64,000 nt of DNA from DATARH01 sp963734125 (GCA_963734125.1 CAVTGB010000021.1:62001-126000); one strand, 5' to 3'; counted from the first letter of the stretch, positions 10,022 to 20,603 are shown. The notes: a model not told the origin generated them from the letters alone. Numbers and translations: made by a program.

Positions 10022-10722
10022 GCGCGCTGCTCCGGGGGCAACTGCAAACGATAGCCGACGCCCAGTTCGGTCAGAATATGCGTCGGGCGGGTCGGATCAG
10101 GTTCGAGCTTTTGCCGCAAGCCGCGGATGAACACGCGCAGGTATTGGACATCCTCGCCGTGGGCCGGTCCCCATACCTCGCGCAGCAGGTGACGGTGCGT
10201 CAGCACCTTGCCGGCATGGGTCACAAGATGCTTAAGCAGGTCGAACTCCTTTGGCGAGAGCCTGATCTCGCGGCCGGCGCGGGTCACGCGGCGCCGCACC
10301 AAGTCGACCGACAAGTCGGCGGACACGAAGGTCGACAGCTCACTTTGCGCCTGAAACCCGTGACGCAGCGCAGCGCGCAGTCGCGCCATCAGTTCGGCCA
10401 TACCGAACGGCTTACCAATGTAGTCGTCGGCGCCAAGATCGAGGGCTTCGACCTTGGAGCGTTCATCGCTGCGCGCCGACAGGACGATGATCGGCACCGT
10501 CGAGCGCTGACGGATTTCGGCGATCACGTCGAGGCCGCTCTTATCCGGCAGGCCGAGATCGAGGATGATCACGTCGGGTTTCTCGGCGGCGAGCATCGCC
10601 AATGCCTCGGTGGCGCTCTCGGCCATAACGACGCGGTGCCCGACCGCGCCGAGGCTGGTGCGAAGGAACCGGCGGATCGGCGGCTCGTCATCGACGACGA
10701 GGACCGTATAGGCGTTAGCCAT
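10018..10722 (-). CDS. kdpE: KdpE, response regulator of the kdp operon
   Basis: The 234-residue OmpR/PhoB-family regulator has the acidic pocket DDEPPIR near residue 11 and phospho-acceptor Asp at about 55 (VIILDLGLPD), followed by a winged-helix DNA-binding domain (LSPKEFDLLKHLVTH). It is phosphorylated by KdpD and activates kdp transcription at low potassium or high osmolarity. Its start overlaps the end of kdpD by 8 bases, showing translational coupling. Its stop overlaps the stop of the RND pump on the opposite strand, so the two transcripts are antisense at their ends. Confidence 0.97.
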   Translation of the reverse strand: MANAYTVLVVDDEPPIRRFLRTSLGAVGHRVVMAESATEALAMLAAEKPDVIILDLGLPDKSGLDVIAEIRQRSTVPIIVLSARSDERSKVEALDLGADDYIGKPFGMAELMARLRAALRHGFQAQSELSTFVSADLSVDLVRRRVTRAGREIRLSPKEFDLLKHLVTHAGKVLTHRHLLREVWGPAHGEDVQYLRVFIRGLRQKLEPDPTRPTHILTELGVGYRLQLPPEQRA

Positions 10723-13420
10723 CCGCAGCGGCCGGCTCGCGGATTTCGGCCATTTCCGGCACCGGCATGCGGATCGTCAAGACCGCGCCGGAGCGTTCGC
10801 GCCGGTTCTGCGCGTCGATGCGGCCACCCTGCGCCTCGACAAAGCCGCGGCAGATCGCCAGTCCCAACCCGGTGCCGGCGCGGCGGCGGTCCAGGGCCTG
10901 GACGCGGTAAAACTTGTCGAAAATCCGCTCGAGATCGCCCGGCGGTATCCCCGGCCCCTGATCGGCGACTTCGATCGCGACAACGTCGCCATCCCGACGG
11001 GCATGGAGATCGATGCGGCTGCCGGCCGGCGCGTATTTAGCGGCATTGTCGAGCAGATTGAACAACACCTGCTCGAACAGGATCTGATCGAGCCGCAGCA
11101 TCGGCAGATCGGGGGCGATCGCGACCTCGACCTGGTGCTGGGCCAAGACGCTGCCGGCGCGTTCGAGCGCGGCACCGACGATCTCGGCGATATCCACCAG
11201 ATCCAGACGCAACTCGACCGCGCCGGATTCGAGCCGGGTCATGTCGAGGAGATTGCCGACAAAACGGTTGAGGCGCTCAGCCTCGTCCTGCAGGGTGGCG
11301 AGCAGCTCCTCGCGCTCGCGCTCGCCATATCGGTCGGCATAGCTGCGCAGGCTCGATACGGTGCCGAGGATCGAGGCGAGCGGGGTTCGCAGATCGTGTG
11401 AGATCGAGGTCAAGAGAGCGGCGCGCAGCCGCTCGGTTTCCCCGAGCACGCGGGCCTCGGCCAAGCCGCGCGCCAGCGAGATGCGCTCGATCGCTATCGC
11501 CGCCTGATCGGCGAGCGCATCGAGCAGGCGACGCTGGTCCGGGGTCAACAGTAGACCCGGCACGTCGCGGTCGATGCCGATGACGCCGATCGGTCCGCTC
11601 CCGGTGCGCAGCGGCAGAAACAGCCACTTGCCGCCTGGCAACGTATCGGCGCCGCGGCCGGCGGCGTGATTGTGCTCCCAGCTCCAGCGCGCGGCGGCCA
11701 TGTCCGCGTCATCGATCTGATCTTCGGGCGGGTAGCCGCAGGCGAGGTCGAGACCGCTGGTGTCCTTGTTCGGCAACAACAGGACCGTGCGGACGCTGAG
11801 CATCGAGGACACCTGATAGGCGGTCGCCCACAAGAGATCGTCGAGCGTGCCGATGGCGGCGAGCTTGCGGCTGAAGGCGTAGAGTTCGCCGGTTGTTTTG
11901 GCGAGGGCGCGGGCCGATACGATCTGGCGGCGCGTCGCCGCGGTCAGATTGCTAATCACCACGGCCACCAACCCGAAGAAGAACAGCGCGACGACGTTCT
12001 CCGGGTCCGCGATCGTGAAAGTGTAAAGCGGTGGCAGAAAAAAGAAGTTGAAGACCAGCACGCTCAACAGGCAGGAGAACAGCGCCGGCCGCAGGCCCCA
12101 GGCGATGGCGCTGGCGAGGACCGCCATCAGGAACACCAGCGAGATGCTCTGCAACCCGACCAGGCGCTCGATTAATGAGCCGAGGCCGAGCGCCAGAACG
12201 ACCGCGCCGGCGGCCCCGGCGTAAGCACGCGCGGGGACAGGTTCCGAGCGCGGGTGGGTCGCGACCGGTCGTGGCGGCGGCTCGGCTTCCGCGGCCGAGA
12301 TGACATGGACGCTGATCGGCCCGCTCTTTCGCACCAGATCGTGCACGACCGAGCCGTGCACGATCTCGAACCACCGCGGCCGGTCGGATTTGCCGATGAC
12401 GATCTGGGTGATGTTGTTGGCTTCGGCATAGGCGATGACCTCGTCGGCGATTCTGCGGCCTGGAATCGTGATCGTCGAGGCTCCGAGCCGTTCCGCGAGC
12501 CGGAGGAATTCGGCGATCCGATCGCGCTCGGCGTCGTTGAGCCGGGTGGTGCGCGTCGTCTCGACATACATCGCGGTCAACGGCGCATGCAGGCGGTCGG
12601 CGACGCGGCGGGCATAGCGGACCAGCGCCGGGGTGTTGCCGGCTTCGCTAACGCACACCAGGACGCGATCTCCGGCATCCCACGGGCCGGCAATCGCGTG
12701 CGCGCGCATGTGGGACAGCAATTGGTCGTCGACGCGCTGCGCGGTCCGCCGCAACGCCAATTCGCGCAGCGCGGTCAGATTGCCCGGTTGGAAGTAATGC
12801 CGCACGGCGCGCTCGGCCTGCTGCGGTACATAGACCTTGCCTTCGTGCAGCCGCTGGATCAGGTCGTCGGGCGCGATGTCGACGACCTCGATGTCATCGG
12901 CATGATCAAGAACGCCGTCGGGCACGGTCTCGCGCACGCGGATGCGGGTGATCCGCGCGATTACGTCGTTGAGGCTGTCGACGTGTTGGATGTTCAGCGT
13001 CGTGTAGACATCGATGCCGGCCCCGATCAATTCCTCGACATCGAGGTAGCGTTTGGGATGGCGGCTGCCGGGCGCGTTGGTATGGGCCAATTCGTCGACC
13101 AGCACGAGCTGCGGCCGCCGCTTCAGGATCGCGTCGAGGTCCATCTCGTTGAGGCGGTGGCCCTTGTATTCAACCTCGCGCCGCGGCGTCACCTCGAGCC
13201 CCGCCAGCAGCGACTCGGTCTCGCGCCGCCCGTGCGTCTCGACCACCCCGACAACGACATCGACGCCCTCGCGCCGCTTCGCCTGCGCCGAGAGCAGCAT
13301 CTCGTAGGTCTTGCCGACACCCGGGGCAGCGCCGAGAAAGATCTTCAGCCGGCCGCGGCCCTCCTGGTTGGCCGCGTCGAGCAATGCCTCGGGTGACGGT
13401 CGCGTTTCGCGTTCCGCCAT
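10715..13420 (-). CDS. kdpD: KdpD, osmosensitive potassium-channel sensor kinase
   Basis: The 901-residue membrane kinase has the KdpD N-terminal domain with Walker A GAAPGVGKT at residues 30-38, a universal-stress-like domain (GDRVLVCVSEAGNTPALV), a membrane block of about four helices, a GAF-like region, the phospho-acceptor motif SISHDLRTPLASILG and ATPase boxes DNAAKYAP and DQGPGIPPG...GTGLGLAI. It phosphorylates KdpE in response to potassium limitation. Length and domain order match the family. The usual tight junction with kdpC is broken here by an insert of about 1 kb. Confidence 0.97.
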   Translation of the reverse strand: MAERETRPSPEALLDAANQEGRGRLKIFLGAAPGVGKTYEMLLSAQAKRREGVDVVVGVVETHGRRETESLLAGLEVTPRREVEYKGHRLNEMDLDAILKRRPQLVLVDELAHTNAPGSRHPKRYLDVEELIGAGIDVYTTLNIQHVDSLNDVIARITRIRVRETVPDGVLDHADDIEVVDIAPDDLIQRLHEGKVYVPQQAERAVRHYFQPGNLTALRELALRRTAQRVDDQLLSHMRAHAIAGPWDAGDRVLVCVSEAGNTPALVRYARRVADRLHAPLTAMYVETTRTTRLNDAERDRIAEFLRLAERLGASTITIPGRRIADEVIAYAEANNITQIVIGKSDRPRWFEIVHGSVVHDLVRKSGPISVHVISAAEAEPPPRPVATHPRSEPVPARAYAGAAGAVVLALGLGSLIERLVGLQSISLVFLMAVLASAIAWGLRPALFSCLLSVLVFNFFFLPPLYTFTIADPENVVALFFFGLVAVVISNLTAATRRQIVSARALAKTTGELYAFSRKLAAIGTLDDLLWATAYQVSSMLSVRTVLLLPNKDTSGLDLACGYPPEDQIDDADMAAARWSWEHNHAAGRGADTLPGGKWLFLPLRTGSGPIGVIGIDRDVPGLLLTPDQRRLLDALADQAAIAIERISLARGLAEARVLGETERLRAALLTSISHDLRTPLASILGTVSSLRSYADRYGEREREELLATLQDEAERLNRFVGNLLDMTRLESGAVELRLDLVDIAEIVGAALERAGSVLAQHQVEVAIAPDLPMLRLDQILFEQVLFNLLDNAAKYAPAGSRIDLHARRDGDVVAIEVADQGPGIPPGDLERIFDKFYRVQALDRRRAGTGLGLAICRGFVEAQGGRIDAQNRRERSGAVLTIRMPVPEMAEIREPAAADG

Positions 13421-13434
13421 GCGGGCAATCTAGC

Positions 13435-13463
13435 TCATTTCGGCACGTTGAGCGCGAGATTCG
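13435..13463 (-). repeat. Copy of the kdpC 3' end next to kdpD
   Basis: This 29-base stretch matches the true kdpC end at 14384-14412 at about 24 of 29 positions, including the stop codon, and in frame reads NLALNVPK-stop against NLALDALK-stop in kdpC. It sits 14 bases before the kdpD start, where kdpC ends in a normal kdp operon. I read it as a scar of a duplicated or replaced kdpC tail. Confidence 0.55.
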
Positions 13464-13610
13464 GCTCTAAAATCATCAGCGGCTGGCATTCAGGGTCTGC
13501 AATCAAGTGGAATGGCGCCTCGCCGCCGCCGGCGGCACGTCGCGAGGGGCGACGGGCAGACAGCGATTTCAGCGCCCGCCCGCCACCCCCCCCGACCCAA
13601 CTCGTGACGG

Positions 13611-13904
13611 CTAAGGCCGCGCGGTCCCGGCCGGGGCGCAAAGGCGGTGCGGCCAGCCGCGCTTTTGATGCACGAAAATATAGAGGCCATCGACCCAGAA
13701 CTCGATGTCGGCCTCTCCCGCTCCCGAATCGTCGCGGGCGAACGCCAGAGCCGCAGCAAGATCGCGAAAGCGCACACAACTCCCGCATCGCGCGCCGTTC
13801 AGTATCCACGGGCCAGGCGTATCATACCGCAAGGAAAAGCGCCGGGCTTCCAGCTCGGGCGCCCAACGCAAACGACGCTGCAGCTGGCGCAGACACCTGC
13901 TCAT
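13611..13904 (-). CDS. Hypothetical protein in the kdpC-kdpD insert
   Basis: The reading frame encodes about 97 residues ending in RFRDLAAALAFARDD...EFWVDGLYIFVHQKRGWP. This has the balanced composition and strand/helix alternation of a real small alpha-beta protein, resembling DUF2188-like small proteins, rather than the Arg/Pro/Ala noise of the other frames here. The chosen ATG (MSRCLRQLQRRL) has no clear ribosome site, and the frame stays open upstream to 14273, so the start is uncertain. It lies inside the kdp operon in the same direction and would be co-transcribed. No function is assigned. Confidence 0.5.
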   Translation of the reverse strand: MSRCLRQLQRRLRWAPELEARRFSLRYDTPGPWILNGARCGSCVRFRDLAAALAFARDDSGAGEADIEFWVDGLYIFVHQKRGWPHRLCAPAGTARP

Positions 13905-14053
13905 GGCGCCGTGAATGCGTACTGGCAAGGCATGTGCCGCCCGCTCGCTTGCATCGGCGCCGGCGTCGCCAAGGGCAGCGCCCGTTTGGTTACTCGGTTC
14001 TAAAAGCATCGGTTTGGGCCAGATATTCTGTACCGAGGTCAGGTACGCCGCAA

Positions 14054-14245
14054 TCACGGGGACGAGAACTCCGCGACGAGAAAGAGCACGATCAGCGATA
14101 TCCAGCAGAACGGGCCTAAAATCTCCATCAGCGCGACCGCTAGGATATTTATGACCTCGATCACCGGGTGAGCGTGCCAATCGATGAGCGCAGCCTGGCG
14201 CCACGCCGGCTGCTTCCACTCGTCGTCGAAATCCCGGTTTGCCAT
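14054..14245 (-). CDS. Small membrane protein in the kdpC-kdpD insert
   Basis: The 63-residue product starts MANRDFDDEWKQPAWRQAAL, with a charged Trp-containing N-terminus. Its second half is strongly hydrophobic (VINILAVALMEILGPFCWISLIVLFLVA), forming one or two membrane helices. This pattern is unlikely by chance in GC-rich noise. It is co-oriented with kdpC and kdpD and lies between them, so it may be translated from the kdp messenger. No clear ribosome site precedes the ATG. I do not recognise the family. Confidence 0.55.
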   Translation of the reverse strand: MANRDFDDEWKQPAWRQAALIDWHAHPVIEVINILAVALMEILGPFCWISLIVLFLVAEFSSP

Positions 14246-14385
14246 GGCGATCTATCAGCTCAATTGCCGACAATAGAAGCGCACGACTGCGTTAAATTTC
14301 GAGCCGGATCGGCGGCAGGGTGCATTAAGGCGGCCTAAAATTTTTGTGCTTACACCGGCTGTCAGGCGGGATTAGTCAGCGCGGC

Positions 14386-14982
14386 TCATTTCAGTGCATC
14401 GAGCGCGAGATTGAGCTTCAGCACGTTGACCCGGGGTTCGCCGAGGAGCCCGAGCACGCGGTCTTGGGTCGCCTGCGCGACCAGCGCGCGCACCTGCTCG
14501 ACCGGGAGCTTGCGCGCCGCGGCAACCCGCGGGATCTGGAACGCGGCGGCGGCCGGGGTGATGTCCGGGTCGAGGCCACTCGCCGAAGTCGTGACCAGAT
14601 CGACCGGGATCGGCGCGTTGCCTTCCTTTTTCAGCGCCTCGACATCGCCCTTTACCCGTTCGATCAGCGCCTTCGAGGTCGGCCCGGCATTGGAGCCGCC
14701 GGAGTTGTCGGCCGCGTATGGCACGGGGATCGTCTTGCTCGGATCCTTAGGATCAGGCTCGGTCGTCGCCGAGGGGCGGCCGTGGAAATACTTCGCGTCG
14801 GTGAAGTTCTGCCCGATCAGCTCGGAACCGATGACCTTGCCGTCCTTCTCGATCAGGCTGCCGCCCGCCTGATGCGGGAACAGCACCTGGGCGAGGCCGG
14901 TGATCGCCAGCGGATAGGCAAGCCCGGTCAGCACGGTCATCAAGACGAGCAGCACGATGGCGGGGCGAAGTTGGCGAAGCAT
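14386..14982 (-). CDS. kdpC: KdpC, potassium-transporting ATPase subunit C
   Basis: The 198-residue subunit has one N-terminal membrane helix (LRPAIVLLVLMTVLTGLAYPLAITGLAQ) and the family motifs QNFTDAKYFHGRPSA, NSGGSNAGPTS and ASGLDPDITPAAA. It stabilises the KdpFABC complex and assists ATP binding. It follows kdpB by 10 bases. Its 3' end is partly repeated next to kdpD about 950 bases downstream. Confidence 0.97.
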   Translation of the reverse strand: MLRQLRPAIVLLVLMTVLTGLAYPLAITGLAQVLFPHQAGGSLIEKDGKVIGSELIGQNFTDAKYFHGRPSATTEPDPKDPSKTIPVPYAADNSGGSNAGPTSKALIERVKGDVEALKKEGNAPIPVDLVTTSASGLDPDITPAAAAFQIPRVAAARKLPVEQVRALVAQATQDRVLGLLGEPRVNVLKLNLALDALK

Positions 14983-14992
14983 GGGACTGCCC

Positions 14993-17092
<2,100 letters not shown>

Positions 17093-17106
17093 CGAGGAGC
17101 TCCGGA

Positions 17107-18822
17107 TTAGTACAGGGTGCCGGCGTTCATTGCGATCTGCTCGACCACCGGGCCGAGCGCGACGGCCGGGAAGTAGGTCAGTCCGCCAACGATCAGAATG
17201 ACGCCGACCATGAGGCCGACAAACAGGCCGCCATGGGTCGGAAAAGTGCCGGCCGAAGGCGGCGAGAGGTTCTTGGCGGCGAGCGAGCCGGCGATCGCCA
17301 GCATCGGGACGATGACGAAAAACCGGCCGATCAGGATCGCAAGGCCAATCGTCGTGTTATAGAACAGCGTATTGGCAGAGAGGCCGGCAAAGGCGCTGCC
17401 GTTGTTGCCGGTACCCTCGGTATAGGCATAGAGCACTTCGGAAAAGCCGTGCGGGCCGGGGTTCGCGATGCCGGCGAGGCCGGGGTCGACCACCACCGCG
17501 ATTGCGGTGAAAACGAGGATCGACAGCGGCAGGCACAACAGGGCAAGCATCGTCATCTTGACCTCTTTGGCCTCGAGCTTCTTGCCGAGGTATTCCGGCG
17601 TGCGCCCGACCATCAGCCCGGCGACGAACAGCGCGACGATCGCGAACAACAGGATGCCGTAGAGGCCGGAGCCGACGCCGCCGACGATGACCTCGGCGAG
17701 CAGCATGTTGACGAGCGGCACCGCGCCGCCGATCGGTGTGTAGCTGTCATGCATCGAGTTGACGGCGCCGCACGACGTATCGGTCGTCACGGTCGCCCAC
17801 AGCGCCGAGTTGGCGATCCCGAAGCGGACCTCCTTGCCCTCCATGTTGCCGCCGGCCTGCAACGGTGATGCCGCGGTGTCGACGCCAAGCGCAGCGATCT
17901 GCGGGTTGCCGTGCGACTCGGCCGAGTAGCAGATGGCGGCACCGGCGAGGAACAGGATGCCCATCACAGCGAGCAGTGCCCAGCCCTGCCGCTCGTCTCG
18001 GACCATCCGGCCGAATGTGTTGGTCAGCCCGACGCCGATCGCGAAGATCGCGACCATCTCGATAAGGTTCGAGAGCGGGGTCGGGTTCTCGAACGGATGC
18101 GCCGAATTGGCGTTGAAGAACCCGCCGCCATTGGTGCCGAGGTTCTTGATGATCTCCTGCGAGGCGACCGGTCCCTGCGCGATCACCTGTTTGGCGCCTT
18201 CAAGCGTCGTCGCCTCGGTATAGGCGCCAAGGTTCTGCGGCACCCCCTGCCACACCAGCACCAACGCACCGACGATTGCGATCGGCAACAGGATGTAGAG
18301 GATGCAGCGAGTTGTATCGACCCAGAAATTACCGATGCTTTGCGCGGAACGCCTGGCAAAGCCGCGGATCAGCGCCACCGACAGCACGATGCCGACCGCC
18401 GCCGAGAAAAAGTTCTGGACAGTCAGCCCCGCCATCTGGGCGAGGTAGCTCATCGTCGATTCGGGCGTATAGGACTGCCAGTTCGTATTGGTGATGAAGC
18501 TGACCGCGGTGTTGAACGAAGAGTCGGGCGAGATGCCGGTCTGCCCCTGCGGATTGAACGGCAGATAATCTTGCACCCGCTGCAGAGCGTAGAGCAGCAG
18601 GAAACCCACCACCTGGGTCAATAGCATGCCGATCCCGTAGGTCAGCCAGTGCTGCTCCTCGCGCTCGTTGACGCCGCAGAGCGCATAGATCCCCCGCTCG
18701 ACCGGGCGCAGAAAGCCGATGCGCCCCTCGAACACGGCAGTCATGTAGCCGCCGAGCGGACGGGCCAATGCAATCAGGATCGCGGTAAAGATCGCGATCT
18801 GGATCCAGCCGTTGATGGTCAT
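17107..18822 (-). CDS. kdpA: KdpA, potassium-binding channel-like subunit
   Basis: The 571-residue polytopic protein of the SKT superfamily starts MTINGWIQIAIFTAIL and contains selectivity-filter-like loops such as NTNWQSYTPE, LGTNGGGFFNANSAHP and TDTSCGAVNSMHDSYTPIGG. It binds potassium and feeds it to KdpB. The start codon follows the kdpF stop by 25 bases, and this short spacer contains an imperfect copy of the kdpF tail. Confidence 0.98.
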   Translation of the reverse strand: MTINGWIQIAIFTAILIALARPLGGYMTAVFEGRIGFLRPVERGIYALCGVNEREEQHWLTYGIGMLLTQVVGFLLLYALQRVQDYLPFNPQGQTGISPDSSFNTAVSFITNTNWQSYTPESTMSYLAQMAGLTVQNFFSAAVGIVLSVALIRGFARRSAQSIGNFWVDTTRCILYILLPIAIVGALVLVWQGVPQNLGAYTEATTLEGAKQVIAQGPVASQEIIKNLGTNGGGFFNANSAHPFENPTPLSNLIEMVAIFAIGVGLTNTFGRMVRDERQGWALLAVMGILFLAGAAICYSAESHGNPQIAALGVDTAASPLQAGGNMEGKEVRFGIANSALWATVTTDTSCGAVNSMHDSYTPIGGAVPLVNMLLAEVIVGGVGSGLYGILLFAIVALFVAGLMVGRTPEYLGKKLEAKEVKMTMLALLCLPLSILVFTAIAVVVDPGLAGIANPGPHGFSEVLYAYTEGTGNNGSAFAGLSANTLFYNTTIGLAILIGRFFVIVPMLAIAGSLAAKNLSPPSAGTFPTHGGLFVGLMVGVILIVGGLTYFPAVALGPVVEQIAMNAGTLY

Positions 18823-18847
18823 GGCAATCTCAGAATTTTTTCCGGGC

Positions 18848-18937
18848 TCAGAATTTTTCGGGGCGCAGCAGCGCGTAAACGAGATAGACGAGCATGGCGA
18901 CGGAGATCACCCCGCCAAGGATCAGATCGAAGCTCAT
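18848..18937 (-). CDS. kdpF: KdpF, small subunit of the potassium ATPase
   Basis: This 29-residue membrane peptide (MSFDLILGGVISVAM..., ending LLRPEKF) is too short for usual gene finders. It has one transmembrane helix and the conserved C-terminal LLRPEKF. KdpF stabilises the KdpABC complex in the membrane. A GAGGG ribosome site precedes the ATG. It lies directly before kdpA, as in other kdpFABC operons. Confidence 0.93.
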   Translation of the reverse strand: MSFDLILGGVISVAMLVYLVYALLRPEKF

Positions 18938-18944
18938 CGCGCCC

Positions 18945-19028
18945 TCACAATCGGTCGCAGGCGTAGAGATAGAGGCAGGCGGCGGCAAAGAAGCCGAGAC
19001 CGATCGCTAGCATCACAATGTCGAGCAT
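18945..19028 (-). CDS. 27-residue membrane peptide upstream of kdpF
   Basis: The peptide begins MLDIVMLAIGLGFFAAAC and ends LYACDRL. It is a single hydrophobic helix with a terminal CDRL motif. A TGAGGCACCT ribosome site lies just before the ATG, and the stop is 7 bases before the kdpF start, so it is the first gene of the operon. Short peptides of this kind upstream of kdpF occur in other proteobacterial kdp operons and are usually not annotated. A structural or regulatory role in the Kdp complex is possible but unproven. Confidence 0.8.
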   Translation of the reverse strand: MLDIVMLAIGLGFFAAACLYLYACDRL

Positions 19029-19195
19029 AGGTGCCTCAAAAGGCGCATCGAACCGGTAGGGGCGTGAGCGTCGCGAGGCGTACACGCACGGCATCGGCCC
19101 CGGTCGGGCTACCGCCGTCGCGGTCACGGTCACTCATCGCCGCGTGAGTAATGAAGCAGCGCCGCTTTAAGAATCCAGAGCGAATCCACGCACGC

Positions 19196-19215
19196 GGCGT
19201 AAAGACCGCATAAAG
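19196..19215 (-). promoter_or_regulatory. Candidate KdpE operator
   Basis: Read on the minus strand, CTTTATGCG and CTTTACGCC form a direct repeat with starts 11 bases apart, about 180 bases before the first kdp peptide. A tandem T-rich repeat on one helix face is what an OmpR-family regulator such as KdpE binds. A possible -10 region (ATTCTTAAAG) follows about 30 bases downstream. This is a pattern-based inference. Confidence 0.4.
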
Positions 19216-19237
19216 AAGCGGCTCGCGGGGTCGACCT

Positions 19238-20575
19238 TCAGGCGGCGAGCGCTTCCATGGCCGGAAGTAACGGCGAGTCGGCTCGGTGAACCTTGCCGCC
19301 GCGGATCGCGAATTCCGGGTGAAGCAGCTGCCGCGCCGTGTGGGTGACCCGCTCGGAATCGACCAGCTCCCACTCGCCCTCAAGCATCCGCATCAGCGAC
19401 AGATCGGCCGGCATGCCGATCGACAGCGCGCCCACCTCCGCCTCCAGCCCGAGCATGATCGCGGCATTCTGGGTCGCCATCCGGATTGTCTCGGCGAGCG
19501 GCACGCCCAGGGCCAGCAATTCGCTCATCGCGTGCTGCAGGCTGTAGGGCCGGGAAAACGGCGAGGCACGGTCGTCGGCGACGATCGAGTCGACCCCCTC
19601 GCCGGTGAACATGCCGCGATAGGCGCGCCCGCCATCGGCAATCTTTACATTGTAGCCGTGCAGATCGGCGCCGATCGTAAACGGCAGGATGCCGGCGTCG
19701 AGAACCCGCCTGGCGGCGGTGAAGCTGAAATGGGCGCCGCGCCCGACATCGATGCGGACGCCCTTGGCCAAGGCGTCGCGGATCAGCGGATGGACCCTGC
19801 CGTCGCGGCCGACAAAACCGCTCGGAAAGCGGGTGAACGGGTGCGCCAGAATATCGCCGGGGTCAAGCAGCGGCACGACCTCGTCGATGATCGTCGCGGG
19901 GTCGACATTGGCACCCTCCAACTCCGGCCACAGCGTGCCCAAATGGATGTAGACGGGCAGCTTGACCTCGCGGGAGGCTTCCTTGGCGAGTTTCAAGGAC
20001 GCCATCCCCCAGCGCGAATAGCCGCCCGGCTCGGCATGCGCCTTGATGCCGCGCACCAGATCCGAGTTGTCGCGCGCCGCCTTGACGATCGCCTTCACGT
20101 TGATGCCGACCGGGCCATACAGATCGACATAGCGGTGACCCAGCAACCCGCCGGCGAGATAGGCCGAGATGAAGGCCAGCACGCGCGTCTTGGCGGGTTC
20201 GACGATGAATTTGCGGAACCCGTCGAAGGTCAGCGCGCTGGGTCCGCCCTGGTCTATGACCGTGGTGACCCCGCTGCGGACGCCGACGAGATCGGGGTTG
20301 AGGCCGAAATCGCCCGAAACATGCTCATAGACGTGGGCATGGGTATCAATGAGCCCCGGGGTGACGATCAGCCCGCTCGCATCGATCACCCGGGACGCGG
20401 CGCCGTGCTCAAGTCTTTCGGCGATTGCGGCGATCCGGCCCTTCTTGATGCCGATATCGAAAACACCGTCGCGACCGTTCGCGGGGTCGATGACACGGCC
20501 GCCTTTGACCACGGCGTCATAGGCGTTCAGTCTCGCGACACCGGTGCCCGGCGCGGCCCTCGGCGATTTTGCCAC
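19238..20575 (-). CDS. Amidohydrolase/deacetylase-family metallohydrolase
   Basis: The 445-residue TIM-barrel hydrolase of the dihydroorotase-like branch starts at GTG 20575, after a good GGAGAAGGAG site. Visible motifs are VVKGGRVIDPANG (small beta domain), the metal ligands HAHVYEH, an IHLGTLWPEL segment, HPFTRFPSG and GADLHGYNV. Homologues hydrolyse cyclic amides or deacetylate amino-acid derivatives; the substrate here is unknown. It starts 28 bases after the cytochrome P450 stop and is probably co-transcribed with it, suggesting an oxidation-then-hydrolysis route for an amide or cyclic ring compound. That pathway is inferred from position only. Confidence 0.88.
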   Translation of the reverse strand: MAKSPRAAPGTGVARLNAYDAVVKGGRVIDPANGRDGVFDIGIKKGRIAAIAERLEHGAASRVIDASGLIVTPGLIDTHAHVYEHVSGDFGLNPDLVGVRSGVTTVIDQGGPSALTFDGFRKFIVEPAKTRVLAFISAYLAGGLLGHRYVDLYGPVGINVKAIVKAARDNSDLVRGIKAHAEPGGYSRWGMASLKLAKEASREVKLPVYIHLGTLWPELEGANVDPATIIDEVVPLLDPGDILAHPFTRFPSGFVGRDGRVHPLIRDALAKGVRIDVGRGAHFSFTAARRVLDAGILPFTIGADLHGYNVKIADGGRAYRGMFTGEGVDSIVADDRASPFSRPYSLQHAMSELLALGVPLAETIRMATQNAAIMLGLEAEVGALSIGMPADLSLMRMLEGEWELVDSERVTHTARQLLHPEFAIRGGKVHRADSPLLPAMEALAA

Positions 20576-20603
20576 GGTTGGGTCTCCTTCTCCGGGGGCG
20601 CCT

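Noticed and set aside
9427..11040. Plus-strand frame spanning the pump 3' end, kdpE and the end of kdpD
   Set aside because: It crosses three genes on two strands and has shadow composition.
12254..13396. Open frame of 380 codons opposite kdpD
   Set aside because: It is antisense to the Walker A and stress domains of KdpD, with noise-like composition.
13435..13809. 124-codon minus frame ending next to kdpD
   Set aside because: Only its last few residues look meaningful, because they are the kdpC-like tail; the rest is Arg/Gly-rich noise.
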